From the NCBI GenBank assembly GCA_916610825.1, contig OU744449.1, positions 14,246,952 through 14,310,951 of the forward strand: a stretch of 64,000 bases of DNA. The letters run 5' to 3'. Position numbers and translations under genes: made by a program. A model generated the notes under the pieces. It had not been told where the DNA came from. It was given only the letters and a program-made list of their open reading frames with translations, and made no database searches. This DNA is from Haliclystus octoradiatus. Its lineage: Eukaryota; Cnidaria; Staurozoa; Stauromedusae; Haliclystidae. This document shows positions 55,686 to 64,000 of the stretch, in pieces; the stretch's first letter is position 1; each line of letters begins with the position of its first letter.

Positions 55686-58600
55686 ATGGCTCTTGCAACT
55701 GCGATTCATTATTCACCTGAAGATGTTCTCAGGCATCTTTATCCGACTTTACTTGAATGTTTTGGGATAATATTTATTGGCTATATTCTTGGAAGATTCA
55801 ATTGTATTACACCTTCTCAAGGACGAGGAATTGGGAAATTTGTAACTATGGTTGCACTGCCAGCTGTTATCTTTCAGTCACTTGCAAAAATGAAGTTTGG
55901 TTTGATTGACTGGAATTTATGGGGTGCTATATGTTTGTCTAAAACGTTGGTATTTATATTGGTTGCATCTGTTTCATTATTATTTGGTAAACATTCCGGT
56001 AAAGCTGGTATATATGGTATATTTGTTACACAATCGAATGATTTGGCTTTGGGTCTGCCACTTTGTGAGTATGTCTATTAAGTCCAGATGCAGGCTACGT
56101 TAAAATTCGCATATTGCATGATGCTTGTTGCGCTTGTGCAATATTGATGCTTTGAATAATCCGTTACAATGTCTGCTTACGTCATAGGCTACTCAAGTTT
56201 GTGAAATTTGTCATGTGTGTAATTTGACGACATACGATACGACATAGCCTACCTTCATTCATGATTCAACGTTCTGCCCTTCAGTCATATTAATACCAGA
56301 ACCAACCATTCCTGTAATCCTGTGAGAGAAAAAAATCATTTTGTAAACGAATACCAGAATCTCCTGAAAGAAATTGTCATTTTTGTGCTGTCATGTATGT
56401 CCATGAAAATTCAGGAGCTGTTATCAAATTGTCTAGACCTACTAAATTGAGGGCCATTCAACATTAAAATGAAAGGAAAGAATGCATTACCAATATGGTA
56501 TTTTCTCAGAAAAATATATGGCTGGCATGAACAGCATTCTTTTCCATCTGGATTTAATGTGCATGAATTTGTTGAGTGACCAGTCTTTGTCTGGGACATT
56601 GCCGCTGGATACTTTATCGCCGATGCAAAATTGGTATGAAATTTCATTATTCACACTTTTCAGCAGTTTATGGCATCATATTTTATAAATTATGGTCGCC
56701 ATTGATGTTTACTATTAAATGTTTTACTAAGAAGATGTTTAGAGAATAATAGGTAGGCCTAAAGGTTGGAAAAATTGGTGAAAATATTCGGCAAAGTAGA
56801 TTTCCCGAATGCAGACAGGCGGAAGGCGGAATCCCCCTCAAAATCATTGTTTAACCTTCCGCCACGCAAGTTAGCTCATGAATTATTTTATATTTTCATC
56901 TATTCTCATCTCAAATATTGCATGCATCAGTGTAATGCTAATGATTTTTCTATCCAACATCGCTATTGTAATTTGAAGAAGTATATTCACAGATATTATT
57001 GCTTGACATTAAGGCTTTGTTTGAAAGCTTAGGCTAAGGGCTAACATCATATCTGTCCACAACAGCGTTTACTTCAATTCTTCCCTAATATTGCCTGCGT
57101 TATTTATGGTCAAAACTTTATCTGTCCATCTTGGTGATAGCAAAATAAGAAGTATTGGCAGTTATTGCTTTGGAATAATCGATGCTCTTATCGAAGGGAT
57201 TTTTAATGAATAAACTCAATATGTATGCGTTTGCATGCGATAAAAAACGGTTTTGATTTATAGGATATTATTAAAAACAGATTTTTTATGTCATTAATAG
57301 CATGTTTTCATTAAAACTATTTGAAATGTTGAAAGATTGCTGTCCCAAATAACCAGCCATCAGACCCCTGTGATTGGAATTCATGATTTCATGAGCAATT
57401 CATGAACAATTCTATCTGGGTTGATGAATGAACGTTTCTATCTGGGTTCATGGGCATTTCTATCTGGGTTCATGAACAATTCACGAACCGTCATAAATAG
57501 TTCATGAACCGATTCGTGGGCATGACATTGCTTGGATATATTCATGAACACTTCATGAACAGTTTGTGAACATTTGGGCAATTTCACATTTATTAACTGA
57601 TGAACTTTTTCACAGTGGTATTGCTAAATGATATATGTTAAATATGTTATTGGTGTCTCCATAAAGCGAGTAAGGACGTCACTGCCTGAGTTTTAATTGT
57701 TGGACTACAGAATTCAATGTAACTGGCATGTTCATTTCATTTTATAGTCACTGCTATCTACGAAACAACCCATCCAGAATTGATCAAATATATCTACCTG
57801 CTCATCCCTGTTTCAGTTGGCATATTAAATCCAATTGGGTTTTCTATGTTAGAATATCATAAAGCCAAATCAGATGTATTATCACATGAAATACCACAGA
57901 TAACCAAGATCCTACGGAAAGCTTTAATGGGATTTATCACTAATCCATTGGTATTCACGGTTGTTCTTGGATTAATTGGAAACGTAGTGTTTGAACAGAG
58001 TATCCCTGCTGTCTTAGAGCAGTTCTTGAACGTCCTCAGTTCATCTTTTGGTGCTTCTGCTCTCTTTGTTTTGGGTTTATCAATGGTGGGCAAAATGAAA
58101 AAATATACTGGTTACAGCTTGGTTGTCCCATTGATACTGATCATCATGAAAAGGTAATAGCTATGTGTAGTCAATCGTCATCACTTCATATACAATGAAA
58201 CCCATGTATTATAGTATATATATATACCAGCCAGCTATGAGAGGTATATTAGGGTTGATTTAATAGAAAATACAATTTGAGACATGCCAAGAACGACCTC
58301 TGACCACCTGTGGCTGTTGTATAGAGATGACCGTTTTAACTGGTTTGACTGTGTTCTTAACCAAAATTTGTGAAAACATGTCAAATCTTGAAGTTATTGG
58401 ATCAAGATTTTTATGTAGGCCTACAATAGTTGTAACTTGTTTTTGTGGACAATGTATAAATTTGTGAGCTTAAACATTGTAGTGTAATTTGTATTGTAAT
58501 TTCTAATCCTCCGCCTCTAAAAAGTATCAAGATCGGCTAAGTTAAAGGGGCAAATAGAACCAGGATCCTCTGTTAATTTGTTTTGAAAATATTCTAGCAG

Positions 58601-61600
58601 AAATCAGATCCGCTTGCATGAAAGGCTTTTTGTCCTCACTTGTAAAATATATTTTTGAGTTGAATTGAATGCTTCGGAATGTTTTGATGATTTTCATTTG
58701 TGCCATGCATCTTGTCCATACAACTTGATACATTAATTTCTAAGATGTGCAAATTTATTCCAGTGTGAGTTGTGTATAAATAACTTAGATGAAAGTATAT
58801 CAATGTATCAAAGTCTTTGTATTTTTCCGAACAAAATTCAACAAAATATTTGAGATTTTGCCTCTACCGGCCACCAAAACTCTGAAGCCTCGTTTTCATA
58901 TTCACAAACCCTGAAACTTAAATTGACTAAATTACTCTGAATTAATCAACCCCATTTTTATCAATTTCATTAGTTCATTGCTATGTATGATTTGGTTTTA
59001 TTTTTTATCTTTTACTTTGCAGTCTATTCTTACCGTTGCTGATGAGAGAAGCAGTAACATTGTTTTCACATGAATCTGGAAATAGCACTAATACTGACGT
59101 CCATAGTACATTTGCATTTCTTTATGGGACACTACCAACCGCTCCTCCAGTCGTAGTATTTGCTGCATCATATGGCTGTGAAGTAGATACAGTGAGTATA
59201 TCTATGCAATTGAAAATAGGCCTATATAATATATATGTAGATTTGATTTTAGACCTCTCGAGCTATTCCACCAAGAGCTATATATGCTACCTCCAAGTAG
59301 TAAGTTTCCCTTTTCATCATTTTTTCATGTGAATTTTTCTTGTACTAAAATTCGGAAACAGGAATTTAGTTTTTTATGTAGCTATAAAGTCATGCTATCT
59401 TGTGTTAAATTGTGTCGTGCATTTTCTGCTTTGACAATTTAGACAAATACTTCAGTCCAGCAATCTTCTTTCAATACAAATGTTCTACTTAACATCAACC
59501 AAGCCACTGGTTGATGTTATCGTTGAAATTTTGATACATCACAGAAATATTAGAAAAATGTTTGATGCCTATTCAGATGCTATCCAAAAAGCCACAACAA
59601 AATTCAATCGATTCAAATAAAATTCAAAGATATAGCTACTAAACATCATATAGTTTGAGATTTTCTACAATCAGGCTAAAGTTGACATTTTAGCTTAATT
59701 AAGTCTTTGTTCCTGAATCCTTTTGTGGTTTCAATCGTCAGCATTCTAAATAGGATGCTAATGATTTTGAAATACAAAATATTGCAAGTTAAGCATAAAT
59801 TTGCTTTTCAGGTTGCATCTAGTATGGTTCTTGGTACCGTTCTGGCATTACCTATAATGCTTGTATCATCAATTATGATGTCTGTGAAAAGTTGCAAGGC
59901 ATCAATGGATTTAATGCAAGTCATCAGTAATATGTCATTTGATATCTGCTTCCTTGGAATTTTCTGTTGCGTAAGTAATAATTAAGTATCCTTGACATCT
60001 GATCTTGGTTATAAAAATGTGCCCTCTTGCTAAACTTCCAATTTAACAAACGCATTTCAAGTATCCTTAATTAATAATGATTGCTAAAAGCTGCAACACG
60101 GATATGTCAACTCCTACTGTAGAGACAATCAAATCCACTGCTTATGTATTTAGTGGTGTATTCCTACTAAGTGCTTTTAATTGAATGGTGATGTTCTTCC
60201 AGCTGCCAGCAACAATAACTAGTTTGATTGGGTGAGTAGTATCTAGCTATAAAATATTTAGGATGTTAGTCCTAACATTGAACTAATTTACTAATGTTAT
60301 ATGAACATGAATGGCATGATAAAAGGATTTGTAAGTCTGATAAAGTCTGACTCTTACTCTATTCCAGGAGCTAATGCTCTTCATTCACAGAGCACAGTAT
60401 AATTGTGCCTTGTTTTTACCGAGGTATATTTGCAAAAATCTACAATATAGTAGATGTGCATTACTGCAGTAGACATGTAATGATATACAAACTGTTTGTA
60501 AAAGCACAGAGGAAACTAATGGGAAAGCATTACAATACAGGCTATCCAGTAAAATGATTGAGTTCAAGCATCCCCCGTGTGAAGAAAGTTCATGAACTGT
60601 ACTCGACTGTTTATGAACTGTTCATGAACTCATGGATTTTCTTCACAGGGGCCCTGTCGGTTCAACATCCTAAATTGACGAGTGTTTGTAATATTGAGTT
60701 TTAGATTTGGGTATGTGCTGTATTTCTACTTGTCAAAGTTGTCAAAAAAGTGCCACAAAGATACACATTTTGTATAATAATATGTCAGGTACAGTATTTT
60801 TTAATTATTATTAGATTTTAAAAGTACAAATGTACAACACATTAAATTCTATTCATCATTAGGCTTATTTTTATTTGTTCTAACGTCTGTTTGTGGACAT
60901 TTCACAACTGATTGTGTGATAGCTTACGACCGGACTGCAGACATGTGACTGCAGCCTTTGATTTTGATAGACCCTCAAAAGTAAGAAAATTAGTTGCTGG
61001 GTCTATTTGATTAGTTTGATGTAGTCTAAGTAGAAAAGCCCAACTAAATTTCTATCCCAAGAGCTCTGGGTGGGTCCGGACTTGCAAAACAAAATCACAA
61101 ATCAGAATACAAATCAACCAGTCAGAATTCGAATCATCAAAATTTTCTTAAAATTGTATTTTAAGATACAAAATAAATTAAACAGTGATAGAGCGCAGTT
61201 TCACTTTTTAGCATTTTTGAAGAATATCTACTGTAATAAATAAGCTTCTGTAAAAAGTTAATGTTTTAGAATGTAGATTTTCTTGTAAAAGTAGGCAACT
61301 TATTATAGGCCATTAGACCAGCAACGCTTTTGAATTTTCTCTCCAGGCACTGATGAGTTTATCTGTGGCATTAACAAGAATCCCATTCACTCAACAATCT
61401 GTTTCTATGATTATTGCTGGTCTATTTGTAATCGGTCAAATTGGCAGTCATTGTTGGGTTGTTGTGTTGGCATTTTCATTATATATGGTACGTTCACGGG
61501 GAGAGAATGCAGGCAAACAAAATGGCACTCTTATCATGGTGCTTGGTTGGAGGTGAGATTTCATCAAAAGGCCTCTATTCAATCATTTTGATGATAATTC

Positions 61601-63209
61601 TGAAGTAATAACCTACTAATGATGCATTTTGTCAACTATTAGTTGTTTTATCTATACTGCACGTAATAGTGCTATATAGAGTCTAGGCACTATTTCATTA
61701 TAAGGATATGCTACCGTATCTTCCTTAATGGCAAATGTTCACATGCTGCATCCAGAAATACTACCCAACTGCTATATACAGCCAGATGACAAACAAATAC
61801 AATTCACAAACCAAAATTTGATGAACTTTATGTAGTTTTATTTTCAATTAAATTATAGTTTTTATATAGAAATAAAGTCAAAGATTTGATGGTGTCTTCG
61901 TTACTCAAAGTTTCGCACCATAGCGCTCATCAGACTTTTTTATCCATAATTGTCTGATGAGTGCTATCTTGCAAAACTCTGAGTAATGGAGACAATGCTA
62001 ATCTTTGACTTAAGTTCTATATCTGCATCAAGCACTCTATTGAGGTTTTGCCACCAATAAGGTTATTTGAACGTTAAATGGCCTAATTTTCATCAACAGT
62101 TCGTGAAAACATACCATTTAACATTTATGAACTGTTTATAGTTTCAGTTAATTTTTTCGCAAAAAGAGTTCACGAAACATTTGACAATTCTAACATATAT
62201 TTACTCTATTCACTTTTTAAACCGTTTGTTAGCACCCCTGCGAAAGATTTCCTGAGTTCATTGTTAATACCCAATGTTTTTGAACTTTTTCATAAACTGT
62301 TCAAATTGTTCATGAACAACAGACCATTTAAAGTACATGAACTTTTTTCACAGAGGCATAATCAACTTTGAGTTTCATATTAGGGTATTAATCCGTCAAC
62401 AAAGTCCATTACATTGTAGTATACTGCAAGTATCCATCTGAAAATTATATACTTAATTTAATATATTTTCTTTTGTATCAATTATAGCGTTCCAATTATA
62501 ACAGCTTTGATTCTCGTCCCATTATTACCCAAGGAATGTCTGCAGCTGAGTCGAGCCATTATGCTTTTCGATTTCAGAATGCATGTAAGTATCTACTATC
62601 CAACTGCTTGGTTGTATAATTAGTCACTTATAATTACATGTACCCCCTTTTGAAGATTAAATTAACAAATTGATTATTTGACCCATAATGTATTATTATA
62701 TGCTAAATATGCTCAATGCACCACTTGCGAATGAGCCCTCTTCAATATGTGATCATGGCCTTAAATCCATTAAAAATTTCACAAGAATGAAATTATAGCA
62801 GAAATAATTACACTACAGCATCAACAACTGAATTGTTTATTTCATATATCAGCTCAATTAACTGTATTGTTCCATATTCATTATCATCATTTATCCAGAG
62901 CCCATAAGCTAATAGGCTTTTTAGGGGCACATATTATTAACAAACATTAGGTTTTAATGATCATACCATTACTTTACTAAATAAAGATATTAGTTAACAG
63001 ATTGAAGGCTATGTTGTTGATTTCGCTTTTAATCATTTTGATTTTTAGACTTCTTTCAATGCAGCAACGGTTGTTGTTCTTATTGCATCGATCATTTTTA
63101 CAATTGTTTGTCTTGCATTACTTATCAAGCATGATAAATACTGTCGATGTAGACATAAATCTGGTCAAAGTGAAGAAGGAAAGTCACTATTACAGGATGG
63201 AGAAGAGCC
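55686..63209 (+). CDS. GPR155: GPR155/LYCHOS, lysosomal cholesterol sensor (5' part; probably continues beyond the window)
   Basis: GPR155 is a lysosomal 17-helix protein fusing a permease (auxin-carrier-like) bundle to a GPCR-like bundle and a DEP domain; it signals cholesterol to mTORC1 through GATOR1. Exons: 55686-56064, 57748-58153, 59023-59191, 59812-59970, 60705-60788, 61347-61552, 62488-62584, 63049-63209; all phases agree. Matches to the vertebrate protein include LLECFGI with GYILGR, THPELIKYIYLLIPVS, LNPIGF, ALFVLGLSMVGK, FAFLYGTLPTAPPVVVFA, and ISNMSFDI. The start at 55686 opens the first permease helix after a short N-terminus. About 553 codons are seen. The final exon can end at a GT donor (63210) or run into an in-frame TAA at 63211-63213. 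If spliced, the remaining helices and DEP domain lie to the right of the window. Confidence 0.9.
56065..57364. other. GPR155 intron 1, no gene seen
   Basis: AT-rich intronic sequence; short reading frames here show no family resemblance. Confidence 0.4.
57365..57618. mobile_element. TTCATGAAC-rich foldback element, copy 5 (expanded)
   Basis: About 250 bp, from CCCCTGTGATTGGAATTCAT to GAACTTTTTCACAGTGG. It has about ten TTCATGAA-type units and a short internal tandem built on TTTCTATCTGGGTTCATG (three copies). GPR155 intron 1, about 130 bp before exon 2. Confidence 0.6.
60572..60651. mobile_element. TTCATGAAC-rich foldback element, copy 6 (80-bp minimal hairpin)
   Basis: CCCCCGTGTGAAGAAAGTTC at the left is matched in inverse by TTTTCTTCACAGGGG at the right; GTTCATGAACTG lies on both sides. 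This is the shortest and cleanest copy and defines the ends of the family as CCCCTGTGAA. GPR155 intron. Confidence 0.7.
61864..62023. repeat. Foldback element, stem about 60-75 bp, loop about 15
   Basis: Left arm from ATATAGAAATAAAGTCAAAG, through TTACTCAAAGTTT and GCGCTCATCAGAC; the right arm is its inverse: GTCTGATGAGTGC, ACTCTGAGTAAT, CTTTGACTTAAGTTCTATAT. Few mismatches. GPR155 intron; a small non-autonomous DNA element most likely. Confidence 0.7.
62045..62185. mobile_element. TTCATGAAC-rich foldback element, copy 7 (diverged)
   Basis: GAACGTTAAATGGCCTAATT (as in copies 1 and 4), AACAGTTCGTGAAAAC, TTTATGAACTG, GAGTTCACGAAAC. Borders uncertain. GPR155 intron. Confidence 0.45.
62234..62356. 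mobile_element. TTCATGAAC-rich foldback element, copy 8
   Basis: Starts CCCCTGCGAAAGATTTCCTG, ends GAACTTTTTTCACAGAGG; central TTGTTCATGAACAACAGACC. GPR155 intron. Confidence 0.6.
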
Positions 63210-63263
63210 GTAAGATACTTCAATGTTATACTTTGGACACTTTTCCCAATGTATAAAATGGGA

Positions 63264-63480
63264 ATAACTCACTACCAACACCAAAACCATAACAAATGCC
63301 ATGACGTTGTCTTGAAAACACCATCAAAATTTAAAAAAAATGATAACCACAAACTTATTAAGCTATAAAAAGTTTTGAAAACCATAAAAACATTTCACGA
63401 TAATAAAATTTAAAAATACCATGAAAATGCCATGAAATCACCATGAAATGTCAAGGTTTTGTTCATGGTTTTGATGTCAG
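63264..63480. repeat. CCATGAAA-rich simple-like repeat after GPR155 exon 8
   Basis: Irregular repeats of CCATGAAA/ACCATAAAAA with an inverted end (CAAAACCATAACAAATGCCA and TTTTGTTCATGGTTTTGATG). Possibly a foldback element related in style to the TTCATGAAC family, but not clearly a member. Confidence 0.4.
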
Positions 63481-64000
63481 TAATGACTGGGCCCTGCATG
63501 ATACCCCTTGGGCTTAGCATAGTCGTACAGCTAGTCAAGCCGCATGACTTATCCAAAGTTTGGCAAGCCAATTTGAATGTAACGTCGATCTAATAGTGGC
63601 AACTCTGCCCCTTCAACTGCAAAAAATTGATCACACAAACGTTACTGAGCTGTTCAGAACTGTTACATATATTTCAACACTGTTCATTCACAGCTTGTAA
63701 ACAGCTCTATGACTTTTAAAATGTCTGAAATGCTGATATTCATATGAGCTATAAGATTTTGTTCATGGTAGGCTATTGTAAGCATTTTTGGTTCATGTGC
63801 TTCATAATATGTTCTGTTTATAGCGGCTATACTGCAACTGGGTTACAATACTAGCTATTGTTGTTTTAAACAGACAAATAATTGGCCAAAAGATGCATCA
63901 TGTTTGACTTCTGTATACCCTGTATAAATCTATCTGTCAATAAATTGGTGTGTTTTGTATCTAATTTAAGCATGTTACTAATTCATATTTTATTTTATTA
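63481..64000. other. Right end of the window, probable GPR155 intron
   Basis: No coding exon recognised. An AATAAA-like hexamer (CAATAAATTGG) lies near 63938, which would fit a transcript end if the stop at 63211 is used, but this is weak. Confidence 0.35.

Noticed and set aside
60203-60231. Possible 29-nt GPR155 exon (LPATITSLI) with AG and GT borders
   Set aside because: It would shift the phase; the 59812-59970 exon joins 60705-60788 in phase 0 and that junction aligns directly with the vertebrate protein.
63264-63480. CRISPR-like or regular tandem array (CCATGAAA units)
   Set aside because: Spacing is irregular and there are no unique spacers; the host is an animal.

Overview
The window is AT-rich animal DNA: short spliced exons, long introns, many small inverted-repeat transposons, DIRS-like, Penelope-like, Ty1/copia and Ty3/gypsy retroelements, and a tRNA-derived SINE. 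The host proteins are clearly metazoan but diverged from vertebrate ones. An aquatic invertebrate, possibly a deuterostome, is my guess; the species cannot be fixed from the sequence.

Left part (1-22556). The host gene is HELQ (DNA repair helicase) on the minus strand. Its first exons lie at 21728-22556, 20783-20961, 20419-20547 and 16245-16316; the rest of the gene must lie left of the window. Its introns are packed with retroelements. A decayed copia element (before 1 to 15776, plus strand) carries a short TA-flanked DNA element (461-1109), a decayed minus-strand gypsy element (2288-10392) that itself carries a very young, whole-looking gypsy-type element (2506-6727, identical LTRs, 5-bp target duplication), and a second copia element (12190-15407). 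Between HELQ exons 4 and 3 sits a broken DIRS-like element (about 17826-20110), itself interrupted by a short DNA element.

Middle (22557-29271). This is a gene-poor region between two genes that point away from each other. It holds small inverted-repeat elements and a 32-bp perfect palindrome flanked by 8-bp direct repeats.

Right part. SCAP (plus, 29272-48298), the ER cholesterol sensor and SREBP escort, is reconstructed in 22 exons; all the junctions from 33772 onward agree in phase, and at least one early exon was not found. BLOC1S1 (minus, 51448-53145), a subunit of BLOC-1 and BORC, converges on SCAP. GPR155/LYCHOS (plus, from 55686), the lysosomal cholesterol sensor, is divergent from BLOC1S1; eight exons cover the permease-like half and the start of the GPCR-like half, and the gene probably runs out of the window. 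Two cholesterol sensors and a lysosome-positioning subunit are therefore direct neighbours. Introns and spacers here carry a Penelope-like 3' end with inverted terminal repeats, two copies of a tRNA-derived SINE, a hAT-like element with an 8-bp target duplication, a 1.3-kb TA-flanked element with internal repeats, at least eight copies of a TTCATGAAC-rich foldback element, and several other foldbacks.

No rRNA gene, functional tRNA gene, CRISPR array or bacterial-type feature was seen.
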